DNA of 8,355 nucleotides from JAHJQQ01 sp041739295 (GTDB lineage: Bacteria; Pseudomonadota; Gammaproteobacteria; Thiohalobacterales; Thiohalobacteraceae). The translations under genes were made by a program, and so were the position numbers. Shown one piece after another: positions 1-5,897 of the stretch. The notes under the pieces were generated by a model, which was given only the letters and a program-made list of their open reading frames with translations, made no database searches and was not told the DNA's origin. Where the stretch lies: the NCBI GenBank assembly GCA_041739295.1, contig JBGSOE010000495.1:1-8355 (forward strand). Direction: 5' to 3'. Numbering within the stretch: position 1 is the stretch's first letter; the number at the start of each line of letters is the position of its first letter.

Positions 1-38
1 CGCTTTGGTGTGCATACCCAATGATGAGATCATCATAG

Positions 39-782
39 ATGAAACACCAGATTATCGCCTATGCACTGCTGACTCTGACTTTCCCAGCCATGGCCGGCGA
101 AGTTCAGGTCGCCGTCGCCGCCAACTTCACCGCGCCCATGCAGGTCATCGCCGCGGACTTCGAGAAGGCCACCGGCCACAAGGCGGTGCTGGCGTTCGGT
201 GCCACCGGCAAGTTCTACGCGCAGATCAAAAACGGCGCGCCGTTCGACGTGTTGCTCGCTGCCGACGATAAAACCCCGGCCAAGCTGGAAGCGGAGGGCG
301 CCACTGTAAGCGGCAGTCGCTTCACCTATGCCACCGGCAAACTGGTGTTGTGGTCGGCCAGTCCGGCGGGTGTGGATGCGCAAGGTGAGGTGTTGAGGCG
401 CGGCGCGTTCAAACATCTCGCTATCGCCGCGCCGAAGCTCGCGCCTTATGGTGTCGCCGCCGTGGAGACCTTGGAAACGCTTGGACTGCTGAGTGCCATC
501 GAACCCAAGTTCGTGCAGGGCGAGAACATTGCCCAGACCTATCAGTTCGTCGCCACAGGTAACGCCGAGCTGGGCTTCGTTGCGCTGTCGCAGGTGTTTG
601 CGGACGGCAAGATCAAAAGCGGCTCCGCCTGGATCGTGCCGGACGAATTGCACAGCCCGATCCGCCAGGATGCCGTGCTACTCGCCAAGGCCAAGGACAA
701 CGCCGCCGCCAGGGCCTTGATCATCTATTTCAAAAGTGATGCCGCCAAGGCAATCATCAGGTCGTTCGGGTACACTCCGTAG
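39..782 (+). CDS. modA: Molybdate ABC transporter, periplasmic substrate-binding protein ModA
   Basis: This 247-residue protein captures molybdate (possibly also tungstate) in the periplasm and delivers it to the ModBC importer. Residues 1-19 form a signal peptide: a short basic start (MKHQ), a hydrophobic core, and an AMA cleavage motif before GEVQVAVAANF. That last segment and the following FGATGKFYAQIKNGAPFDV and LLAADDKTP are typical of the ModA solute-binding fold. The length is normal for the family. The ATG at 39 is chosen because it gives the signal peptide directly; no strong Shine-Dalgarno sequence is visible before it. modB and modC follow on the same strand, which makes the assignment very secure. 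A 133-bp gap holding a large inverted repeat separates it from modB, so the operon may be subject to transcript-level control there. No ModE-type regulator gene is in the window. Confidence 0.96.
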   Translation: MKHQIIAYALLTLTFPAMAGEVQVAVAANFTAPMQVIAADFEKATGHKAVLAFGATGKFYAQIKNGAPFDVLLAADDKTPAKLEAEGATVSGSRFTYATGKLVLWSASPAGVDAQGEVLRRGAFKHLAIAAPKLAPYGVAAVETLETLGLLSAIEPKFVQGENIAQTYQFVATGNAELGFVALSQVFADGKIKSGSAWIVPDELHSPIRQDAVLLAKAKDNAAARALIIYFKSDAAKAIIRSFGYTP

Positions 783-800
783 GTACGAGAACTGCGTTTC

Positions 801-884
801 ACACCAAAGCACGCAAAGAGCGCAAAGATGACATGAATGATTGTTCTGCTTTGCGCTCTTTGCGCTCTTTGCGTGCTTTGGTGT
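801..884. repeat. Perfect 27-bp inverted repeat between modA and modB
   Basis: Positions 801-827 and 858-884 are exact reverse complements over 27 bases, with a 30-base loop. The right side is built of 9-base units (TTGCGCTCT twice, then TTGCGTGCT, then TTGGTG), so an alternative pairing shifted by one unit is possible. The repeat lies wholly between the modA stop and the modB ATG. In RNA it would form a very stable hairpin. There is no U-run after the right arm, so it does not look like a simple intrinsic terminator. Similar intergenic palindromes made of CTTTGTG/CTTTGCG-like units are scattered in many bacterial genomes; membership of such a family is recalled, not tested. The first bases of the window (2-11, GCTTTGGTGT) match the end of the right arm and may be the tail of another copy upstream of modA. 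Confidence 0.9.
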
Positions 885-915
885 AACAATATCCACTCAC
901 ACGGTTCGAATCGCC

Positions 916-1599
916 ATGGACCCCCTCTTCAGCGCCGCCGACCTGTCCGCCATCTGGTTGACCATGAAGCTGGCCACGGTGGTCACGATCATTTTGCTGT
1001 TGATCGGCACGCCCATCGCCTGGTGGCTGGCGCGCACACGCTCTGTATGGAAAGGCCCGGTCGGTGCGCTGGTCGCATTACCCATCGTGCTGCCGCCGAC
1101 CGTGCTCGGTTTCTATCTGCTGGTGACGCTCGGCCCCAACGGCCCGATAGGCCAATTGACGCAGACCCTCGGGCTGGGCGTGCTGCCATTCACCTTCGCC
1201 GGTCTGGTGGTCGGTTCGGTGATCTATTCGCTGCCGTTCGTGGTGCAACCGATACAGAACGCCTTCGAGGCCATCGGCGAACGCCCGCTGGAGGTCGCGG
1301 CGACACTGCGTGCATCGCCGCTCGATACCTTCTTCACCGTCGCACTGCCGTTGGCGAAACCTGGCTTTCTCTCCGCTACTATCCTCGGCTTCGCGCACAC
1401 CGTCGGCGAGTTCGGCGTGGTGTTGATGATCGGCGGCAATATCCCCGAGCAGACGCGCGTGGTCTCGGTGCAGATCTACGATCACGTCGAAGCCTTGGAA
1501 TACACCCAGGCACACTGGCTGTCGGCGGGCATGGTGTTGTTCGCGTTCCTGGTGCTGCTGGCGCTGTATACATTGAATCCGGGACGGCGGCGCGCATGA
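916..1599 (+). CDS. modB: Molybdate ABC transporter permease ModB
   Basis: This 227-residue inner-membrane protein forms the molybdate channel as a homodimer with the ModC ATPases. Hydrophobic segments lie at about residues 15-37, 50-72, 90-112, 150-172 and 204-220, fitting the five-helix ModB layout. The cytoplasmic EAA-type coupling loop is visible near 126-152 (EVAATLRASPLDTFF followed by LPLAKPG), which docks on ModC. The frame is open further upstream to a TTG at 841, but that extension would translate the 27-bp inverted repeat into a low-complexity peptide, so the ATG at 916 (MDPLFSAADLSAIW) is preferred. No strong ribosome site is seen before it. The stop overlaps the modC start by ATGA, implying translational coupling. 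Confidence 0.95.
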   Translation: MDPLFSAADLSAIWLTMKLATVVTIILLLIGTPIAWWLARTRSVWKGPVGALVALPIVLPPTVLGFYLLVTLGPNGPIGQLTQTLGLGVLPFTFAGLVVGSVIYSLPFVVQPIQNAFEAIGERPLEVAATLRASPLDTFFTVALPLAKPGFLSATILGFAHTVGEFGVVLMIGGNIPEQTRVVSVQIYDHVEALEYTQAHWLSAGMVLFAFLVLLALYTLNPGRRRA

Positions 1600-2693
1600 G
1601 CATCCACGCGCGCTTGCGCATTGATCACCCCGGCTTCGTGCTGGATGTGGATCTGCAAATGCCCGGTCGCGGCGTCAGCGCGCTGTTCGGCGCTTCGGGT
1701 TCTGGCAAGACCACCTGCCTGAGTGCCATCGCTGGGCTGGAGCGCGCCCCACGTGATCACGGGAGCGGTTATCTGGAAGTGAATGGCAGTGTCTGGCAGG
1801 ACGATGCGCGTGGGATTTATCTGCCGACGCACCAGCGCAGGCTTGGCTATGTGTTTCAGGAGGCCAGCCTGTTTGCGCATCTCAATGTGCGCCGCAATCT
1901 GGAATACGGTATGCGCAGAGTCCCGGCCGCTATGCGCAAAGTGGATATGTCGCATGTGCTGGACCTGCTCGGCATCGCCGCACTGCTGGAGCGTATGCCA
2001 GCTCGTCTCTCGGGCGGCGAACGTCAGCGCGTGGCCATCGCCCGTGCGCTGTACACCAGTCCGCAACTGCTGCTCATGGACGAACCGCTTGCGTCGCTGG
2101 ATCTCGCGCGCAAACAGGAAATCCTGCCGTATCTGGAACGCCTGCACGACGAGCTGGAAATTCCCATGCTCTACGTCAGTCACGCGCCCGACGAGGTCGC
2201 GCATCTCGCCGATCATCTGGTGGTGCTGGAACAGGGCCGCGTGCTCGCCAGTGGTCCGTTGAGTGAAACCCTGGCGCGTATCGATCTACCGATCCGCCTT
2301 GGCGAAGACGCCGGCGTAGTGTTGGAAGGCGAGGTGGCCGAACGCGACACGCACTGGCACCTCGCACGCATCGCCTTCGTCAGTGGACACGATCTGCATG
2401 TGTGGGTGCGCGACAGCGGCGTGCCCCTCGGTCAGCGCGTGCGCGTGCGCATCCTCGCGCGCGACATCAGCCTCGCACTGCAAACACACGCCGACAGCAG
2501 CATCCTCAACGCCCTGCCCGCGACGGTCGAACAGATCGCCGACGACAGCCATCCCGCACTGGCTTTGGTACGCCTCAACGCCGGAGGCATGCCGCTGGTT
2601 GCGCGCGTCACGCAACGCTCCGCCGCTCATCTGCAATTGCATGCGGGTCAGAAGCTGTGGGCGCAGATCAAGGCGGTGGCAGTGGTGGGGTGA
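1596..2693 (+). CDS. modC: Molybdate ABC transporter ATP-binding protein ModC
   Basis: This 365-residue cytoplasmic ATPase powers molybdate import. All nucleotide-binding motifs are present: Walker A GASGSGKTT at residues 32-40, Q-loop Gln88 (GYVFQE), signature LSGGERQ at 138-144, Walker B LLLMDE at 158-163 with D-loop SLD at 167-169, and the H-loop His196 (YVSHAPDE). The C-terminal part, about 300-365 (SSILNALPATVEQI onward), is a Mop/TOBE-type domain that binds oxyanion and lets ModC sense molybdate. Length is typical of ModC. The start at 1596 overlaps the modB stop (ATGA). The frame is open upstream to 837, but that part is the shadow of modB. No clear terminator hairpin follows the stop at 2693. 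Confidence 0.97.
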   Translation: MSIHARLRIDHPGFVLDVDLQMPGRGVSALFGASGSGKTTCLSAIAGLERAPRDHGSGYLEVNGSVWQDDARGIYLPTHQRRLGYVFQEASLFAHLNVRRNLEYGMRRVPAAMRKVDMSHVLDLLGIAALLERMPARLSGGERQRVAIARALYTSPQLLLMDEPLASLDLARKQEILPYLERLHDELEIPMLYVSHAPDEVAHLADHLVVLEQGRVLASGPLSETLARIDLPIRLGEDAGVVLEGEVAERDTHWHLARIAFVSGHDLHVWVRDSGVPLGQRVRVRILARDISLALQTHADSSILNALPATVEQIADDSHPALALVRLNAGGMPLVARVTQRSAAHLQLHAGQKLWAQIKAVAVVG

Positions 2694-2744
2694 GGGGGTG
2701 TAGGCGTGTGGTCTACTGGAGTCGCCCCATTCTTGCCTTCCGAA

Positions 2745-2756
2745 ATCGTGAACGAT
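2745..2756. promoter_or_regulatory. Small palindrome upstream of the DUF6883 gene
   Basis: ATCGTGAACGAT is an inverted repeat with 5-base arms and a 2-base centre, lying 53 bases before the start codon at 2809 in the 115-base gap after modC. Such a site could be an operator for the following gene pair. That is a guess: it is short and could be chance. No convincing -35/-10 pair was found near it. Confidence 0.2.
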
Positions 2757-2808
2757 ATTGTTGTTAAGCACCAATGTAATCGTTGTATTTATTCCAGGGA
2801 CGGAACGT

Positions 2809-3144
2809 ATGAACAGCATTCCGAATGCGGCCAGCGCCGTCGTTGACAGCAGAAAGCTGCGGGACTACTGTCTCAGCATGGAGCATCCGCGAGGCCGTCA
2901 TAAGGCCCGCGTGTTCCTCGCCTCGCTTGGATTGACACGTGAAGACGCCGGGTTCCTGCGCACTCAGTTGCTTGAAGCGATCCTGTCGCAAACGGCCGTT
3001 GAAATCAACAGTGATCGGTATGGGCGGCGCTTCCGTGTGGATTTCACACTGGATACAGGGCGACGTGCCGCGTGGGTTCGTAGCCTGTGGATCGTGCTGT
3101 GGGATGAGGATTTTCCGCGCTTCACCAGTTGCTATGTTCTGTAG
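2809..3144 (+). CDS. DUF6883-like protein of unknown function
   Basis: This 111-residue protein matches my memory of the DUF6883 family: an N-terminal IPNAASAVVDSRKLRDYCLS segment, then HPRGRHKARVFLASLGL, and a C-terminal WIVLWDEDFPRFTSCYVL strand. DUF6883 domains occur as small stand-alone genes, very often just before a DUF4926 gene, and as C-terminal parts of large secreted or polymorphic-toxin-like proteins; their biochemical role is not established. The start at 2809 follows a purine-rich stretch (CAGGGACGGAACGT), and the family N-terminus begins there; an upstream TTG at 2758 is in frame but would add unrelated residues. The next gene starts 12 bases after its stop, so the two are surely co-transcribed. 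No signal peptide or membrane segment is seen. A toxin-antitoxin-like pairing is possible but unproven. Confidence 0.8.
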   Translation: MNSIPNAASAVVDSRKLRDYCLSMEHPRGRHKARVFLASLGLTREDAGFLRTQLLEAILSQTAVEINSDRYGRRFRVDFTLDTGRRAAWVRSLWIVLWDEDFPRFTSCYVL

Positions 3145-3156
3145 GAGACAACATCT

Positions 3157-3375
3157 ATGTGCGAAACGATCAAGCTGCTGGATGTCGTGGCACTTGCCGA
3201 GGATATCCCGCAACATGGGCTGACACGCGGCCAAGTCGGCACGGTGGTGGAACTGCTCGCCCCCGGGGTCTTTGAGGTCGAATTCTCGGATGATGATGGC
3301 CATGTGTACGCCACTGCCGCACTGAACAACGAGCAGTTAATGTTGCTGCACTATCGTCCCGCGCATTCGGCCTGA
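3157..3375 (+). CDS. DUF4926-like small protein
   Basis: This 72-residue protein carries the characteristic DUF4926 pattern: IKLLDVVALAEDIPQHGLTRGQVGTVVE as an SH3-like or KOW-like beta fold, then LAPGVFEVEFSDDDG and a C-terminal LLHYRPAHS. Its start at 3157 follows AGGAGA at a suitable distance. It is the second gene of a tight pair with the DUF6883-like gene, an association seen widely in bacteria (established by recurring neighbourhood, function unknown). Being small, acidic and partnered it could be an antitoxin or immunity-like partner, or a subunit of a small complex; this is inference. A HigA-type gene follows 76 bases downstream. Confidence 0.85.
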   Translation: MCETIKLLDVVALAEDIPQHGLTRGQVGTVVELLAPGVFEVEFSDDDGHVYATAALNNEQLMLLHYRPAHSA

Positions 3376-3451
3376 CGGGATGGGAAATGAGGGTGCCACA
3401 TCGGGAATATAAATCCGCGCCCTTTATTCGATCATTTTTGTGGTGAGTGCC

Positions 3452-3765
3452 ATGGCCGAACCGAAAAACCGCATGCGACCGGTCCATCCGGGTGAGATTC
3501 TGAGAGAGGACGTGCTGGAGACAATGGGCCTGAGTGCTAACGTACTGGCGCGCGAACTCCGTGTCCCGGTCACACGGATCAGTGAATTCTGTACGGTCGC
3601 CGGGCGATTACCGCCGACACGGCGTTGCGCCTGGCGCGTTATCTCGGCACCACGGCACAGTACTGGCTGACCCTACAGGCAAGCTACGATCTCAAGATTA
3701 CCGAGCAGGCGTTGGGCAAGCAGATTGAACGGGAAATTCATCCGCGCGAACCGGTGGCGGCATGA
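3452..3765 (+). pseudogene. higA: HigA-type antitoxin gene broken by a one-base frameshift
   Basis: The N-terminal frame reads MAEPKNRMRPVHPGEILRED and on through a helix-turn-helix to VTRISEF, typical of HigA (XRE-family) antitoxins that bind their own promoter and neutralise HigB RNase. After about 3586 the family match continues in another frame (YGRRAITADTALRLARYLG, then TAQYWLTLQASYDL, ending REPVAA with stop at 3763-3765). Adding one base between 3586 and 3587 would restore ISEILYGRR and a 104-residue protein, so a single-base loss (or a sequencing error) is the cause. In the present frame translation runs on to 3670 with an unrelated tail. GGTGAG precedes the ATG at 3452. HigB normally lies just upstream of higA, but there are only 76 bases before this gene and they hold no such gene, so the antitoxin is also orphaned. 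Confidence 0.88.
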
Positions 3766-3816
3766 ACACCGGCCGCGTGATGCTGTAGGACTGGACAGAT
3801 TCAACAGGGGTGAGAT

Positions 3817-3993
3817 ATGTCGAACGTTAAAGAGAAAATGACTGAGGTGATCCAGTCTCAGCCCGAGGACGCAACGGGCGGGGAGATCATGCGTGAGTTG
3901 TGGTTCGAGAGAATGATAGAACGGGGGCTGGAGGATTCACGCAAGTGGCGCGTTATATTAAATGAAGACATGGAACGTCGGATTCGTACGTGA
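3817..3993 (+). CDS. Small orphan antitoxin-like protein
   Basis: A 58-residue open frame starts at the ATG after an AGGGGTGAG ribosome site and ends TGA at 3993. The protein (MSNVKEKMTEVIQSQPEDAT, then GGEIMRELWFERMIERGLED) has the same layout as the antitoxin encoded at 7370-7588: a short helix, a P-x-x-A-T turn, a helix with a (W/Y)xxxxIExGL motif, then a tail with a D/E-rich helix. Such short proteins are usually the first gene of RelE/ParE-type modules. No RelE/ParE-like frame is visible in the 280 bases that follow, so it appears to have lost its toxin, or to act alone. The ending is shorter than the 7370 copy and lacks its KWG motif. The function call rests on the similarity between the two copies and on family memory. 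Confidence 0.65.
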   Translation: MSNVKEKMTEVIQSQPEDATGGEIMRELWFERMIERGLEDSRKWRVILNEDMERRIRT

Positions 3994-4153
3994 TGGATAA
4001 ATAGATCCGTCCCGGAATTTAAAGCGGACATTCGTAGTGGCTACACAAATTCAATTGCTTCGATTCTTGGTGGCTGGGCTCGACGACAAAAAAACGTCCC
4101 ATAGACTCGAAACAGAATATCAGCGATGGTCCGTTTGTATTTTGCTTTAGGCT

Positions 4154-4259
4154 CCCTAACAGGGACCCAAGTCCTTGGTTCCATTGAGAGTGAATTAATT
4201 ATGGAGCCCAATTGCTCCGTTTACAACGGAGCTTTTAGGCTCCCCAATTGTAGTTAGGC
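4154..4259. other. Possible diverged attC or attI-like boundary of the cassette array
   Basis: The right end is GTTAGGC at 4253-4259, a perfect GTTRRRY core site placed 15 bases before the first cassette gene, as expected for an integron junction. CCCTAAC at 4154-4160 could be the partner core, giving a 106-base site. Between them lie a hairpin at 4163-4182 (GGACCCAAG with CTTGGTTCC, one mismatch) and a nested hairpin at 4203-4243. The inner arms beside the two cores do not pair as well as in the other attC sites of the window, so it may instead be an attI site or an unrelated structure. No integrase gene lies to its left within the window. Confidence 0.4.
4203..4243. repeat. Nested hairpin
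   Basis: GGAGCC (4203-4208) pairs with GGCTCC (4238-4243), and inside it GCTCCG (4214-4219) pairs with CGGAGC (4227-4232), with symmetric 5-base internal bulges. CCAATTG occurs at 4208-4214 and again at 4244-4250. GCTTTAGGCTCCC at 4144-4156 recurs with one inserted T at 4231-4244, suggesting a local duplication. It may be part of the cassette boundary or a terminator-like structure; there is no T-run to support the latter. Confidence 0.75.
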
Positions 4260-4274
4260 ATCAGAATCCGCGTC

Positions 4275-5189
4275 ATGCCAAAGAAGACTCCTTGCTCGAT
4301 TCCGGAACCTGCCTCTATCGCTGCCATACAGCAGATAGCGCTAAAGGAGCCGGATCATCAACGCCAAGAAATTGCCGATTACGTCGAGTGGCAGGTTAAT
4401 AAAGGCGCGGAAACTCAGCACAAAGTTCTTCACCTCGAACGAATCAAATCAGAGGTCGTCTTCGGAACGGAGCACGTCGCCTGGGATGTTCATACGGATG
4501 AACCGGGTCGCTGGTGGGTAATCACTGGGCCAACGAATCTCTATTCACAGCAGGCCTTTCCATCACTCGACTACACGCTTTCCTTTCATGTAGGCGTGAT
4601 GGCCCGAGTCGCTGCTCGAGATGCAAAGCGCGCCCCACCATCTCGCAAAGATCGTCTGCGCTCGGCATGGCGGCGCTGGGAAACAGCAACAGATGCTGTA
4701 GACCTTGCCCAAGAGGCAGAAGACTTTCAAGCCGTCGGCATGCGTTGCCGAGAGACGCTCGTAAGCCTCGTCAAGTCTCTGCAGAAAGACATCAAACTGC
4801 CTGAAGGCACAAATATCCCAAAGGCTGCAGACTTTGTTGGCTGGTTCACTCACATCGCTCAGCACTATGCAGGTGGCGCGAGAAACGAGCACATTCGCAG
4901 CTACCTTAAGACGACATCCAAGGAAACCTGGCAACTTGTGAACTGGCTGACTCACACATCGAAAGCCAGTTTGCATGAGGCGCATCTCGCACTCGATGCA
5001 ACGTCCAATTTATTGGGAATGGTCAGTCTTGTAGTCATTCAAGCTGAATCAGCCGCACCGCAAACTTGCCCCAAGTGCAACTCCTACCGCATCGTCGCCG
5101 TCTATGAGCCAGATATCGGTCGAGATCCGCCATATGTCAGCCTCTGTGAATCATGCGGTTGGAACAACCACGATGAAGCTGATGCCTAA
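4275..5189 (+). CDS. Integron cassette protein of unknown function with C-terminal zinc ribbon
   Basis: This 304-residue protein belongs to a family I recognise only as recurring hypothetical proteins. Order of parts: an N-terminal helical region (20-60); a beta-rich conserved block at about 62-105 (AWDVHTDEPGRWWVITGPTN, then QAFPSLDYTLSFHVG); a charged helical middle at about 125-170 (AWRRWETATDAVDLAQEAED, then FQAVGMRCRETLVSL); a second helical part to about 255 with TWQLVNWLTH; and a zinc ribbon with Cys265/Cys268 (CPKC) and Cys291/Cys294 (CESCGW). No signal peptide or membrane segment is evident. The helical part recalls HEPN or Abi-like domains, but no RxxxxH motif was found, so nuclease activity cannot be claimed. 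The start at 4275 lies 16 bases after the GTTAGGC core, and the stop TAA is inside the following attC core. No strong ribosome site is visible. A defence role is conceivable, not shown. Confidence 0.85.
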   Translation: MPKKTPCSIPEPASIAAIQQIALKEPDHQRQEIADYVEWQVNKGAETQHKVLHLERIKSEVVFGTEHVAWDVHTDEPGRWWVITGPTNLYSQQAFPSLDYTLSFHVGVMARVAARDAKRAPPSRKDRLRSAWRRWETATDAVDLAQEAEDFQAVGMRCRETLVSLVKSLQKDIKLPEGTNIPKAADFVGWFTHIAQHYAGGARNEHIRSYLKTTSKETWQLVNWLTHTSKASLHEAHLALDATSNLLGMVSLVVIQAESAAPQTCPKCNSYRIVAVYEPDIGRDPPYVSLCESCGWNNHDEADA

Positions 5190-5252
5190 CCCTTCAATCG
5201 AGAGGACTTGCCCCGGCAAGCCGGGTCAAGCCTCTCATCTCAAACGTTAGGC
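5184..5252 (+). other. attC: attC recombination site of cassette A
   Basis: This 69-base site starts GCCTAAC (5184-5190, containing the stop codon of the preceding gene) and ends GTTAGGC (5246-5252), exact reverse complements. Inside, AGAGGACTTG (5201-5210) pairs with CAAGCCTCT (5227-5235) leaving one unpaired A, the extrahelical base typical of attC, which orients integrase binding. A further hairpin, CCCGG with CCGGG around CAAG, closes the stem. The strand would fold as the usual single-stranded attC substrate. Crossover is expected after the G of GTTAGGC. Confidence 0.93.
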
Positions 5253-5256
5253 CAAT

Positions 5257-5697
5257 ATGACAATCGACACATCCGGAAAGTGGTGGAAGGGTTCAGCCCC
5301 AGAGGACCTTGAGGAGTACCTACATGCGTTCTCCGGTCAGTCATACCCCATCCACGAATTTCGTCTCGTTAAGTGTGAATGTGGTTGTGATCACTTCATT
5401 CTCGAAGCTGACGGTGAAGAATCAGTCGCTCGTCGCACCTGTGCCTCGTGCGGCAAGGTGCACTACATCTGTGATAGCGAGGAGTTCTGGGAAGAGGCAA
5501 GCCCGAAGAAGTACAAGTGCGTCACCTGCCGCTCGCCTCAAGCTAACGTCGCAGTCGGGTTCGCACTCTATGACGACAAGAGCGCTGTTCATTGGCTATA
5601 CGTAGGCTGCCGTTGCGCAAAGTGCGGTGTGCTCGGATGCATAGCTGATTGGAAGATTGGCTATGAACCATCGTTGCATTTGCTCACCGAGGCCTAA
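5257..5697 (+). CDS. Integron cassette protein, cysteine-rich, two probable zinc ribbons
   Basis: This 146-residue protein starts 4 bases after the preceding attC core and ends with TAA inside the next attC core. Twelve cysteines are arranged as Cys40/42/44 (KCECGCD), Cys62/65 (CASC) with Cys72, Cys88/91 (CVTC), and Cys118/120/123/128 (GCRCAKCGVLGC). This fits two zinc ribbons, 40-65 and 88-123, joined by an acidic linker (DSEEFWEEASP). The N-terminus MTIDTSGKWWKGSAPEDLEE is, from memory, shared by related hypothetical proteins in other bacteria. No enzyme motif is visible; nucleic-acid or protein binding is the natural guess for ribbons. The predicted protein is soluble, with no signal peptide. 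It follows another zinc-ribbon cassette gene, which may be chance in an array. Confidence 0.85.
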   Translation: MTIDTSGKWWKGSAPEDLEEYLHAFSGQSYPIHEFRLVKCECGCDHFILEADGEESVARRTCASCGKVHYICDSEEFWEEASPKKYKCVTCRSPQANVAVGFALYDDKSAVHWLYVGCRCAKCGVLGCIADWKIGYEPSLHLLTEA

Positions 5698-5767
5698 CAT
5701 GGCGCTCAACCTCGCTCCTTTCAGTCGCTGGACGCTGCGCGATAAAGCCGCGCAGCGCCGGTTAGCT
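5692..5767 (+). other. attC: attC recombination site of cassette B
   Basis: The site starts GCCTAAC (5692-5698, with the stop codon of the preceding gene) and ends GTTAGCT (5761-5767), one base off GTTRRRY. GGCGCT (5701-5706) pairs with AGCGCC (5754-5759) as the L boxes, and CGCTGCGCG pairs perfectly with CGCGCAGCG around ATAAAGC in the right half. Total length is 76 bases. It is a different sub-type in sequence from the attC at 5184, so the array is not made of near-identical repeats. Confidence 0.88.
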
Positions 5768-5818
5768 CTACTACATGGACTCCCCCTACAGTCAAGCAAC
5801 GCCGATGTCATAAAACCA

Positions 5819-5880
5819 GGGACAGACCACGTTTTCCAGCTTCATTACTCAATCGTTCACAGAAAACCGTGGTCTGAGCC
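5819..5880. repeat. REP/MITE-like imperfect palindrome interrupted by the insertion sequence
   Basis: GGGACAGACCACGTTTTC (5819-5836) is mirrored by GAAAACCGTGGTCTGAG from 5862. The right arm ends GCCCC once the insertion sequence and one target copy are removed, so it continues at 7243. The arms differ by a few inserted bases. Motifs of the form GGGACAGACCACGTTTT are, from memory, common ends of repeats linked to REP-associated transposases in proteobacteria. There is no gene between the arms. The stretch 5768-5818 before it shows no gene either. Confidence 0.6.
5871..5879. repeat. Left 9-bp target-site duplication
   Basis: GGTCTGAGC lies directly left of the insertion sequence and is repeated exactly at its right side (7234-7242). 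Nine bases is the duplication length known for IS10 and IS50, and it fits the terminal CTGAG ends. Confidence 0.92.
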
Positions 5881-5895
5881 TGAGGTTTCCCCGCA
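5880..5895. repeat. Left terminal inverted repeat of the insertion sequence
   Basis: CTGAGGTTTCCCCGCA matches the right end perfectly over 16 bases; 20 of the first 23 bases agree if extended. This is the end nearest the transposase stop codon (inside end in IS10 terms). Confidence 0.93.
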
Positions 5896-5897
5896 TA

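Larger units (their letters stand above)
3994..4274. other. Non-coding stretch before the first cassette gene
   Basis: No credible open frame was seen on either strand here. Composition is visibly more AT-rich than the mod operon. The first part (to about 4140) shows no recognisable gene remnant, including no toxin for the preceding antitoxin. The second part holds a duplicated short motif and hairpins described separately. It could be a gene-less cassette, the leader next to an integron attI site, or decayed sequence. Confidence 0.6.

Noticed and set aside
33..653. Long minus-strand frame opposite modA, with similar ones opposite modB, modC and the DUF genes
   Set aside because: Typical GC-rich shadow frames with no recognisable protein; the plus-strand genes are certain.
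841..915. TTG start for modB giving 25 extra residues
   Set aside because: The extension is translated from the inverted repeat and does not resemble ModB N-termini.
837..2693. A 618-codon open frame that would extend ModC far upstream
   Set aside because: Its first part runs out of frame across modB and looks arginine/histidine-rich low-complexity; ModC homology starts only at 1596, overlapping the modB stop.
3376..3451. HigB toxin upstream of higA
   Set aside because: Only 76 bases are available and they encode nothing like HigB.
4163..4243. Intrinsic terminator formed by the hairpins
   Set aside because: No T-run follows either hairpin in either direction.
3994..4252. RelE-like toxin after the orphan antitoxin
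   Set aside because: Stop codons occur early in the frames examined and no RelE motif (PYLLVY, GRPGR type) is seen.
4275..5189. HEPN RNase assignment for cassette A protein
   Set aside because: The helical middle is suggestive, but no R-x4-6-H motif could be found.
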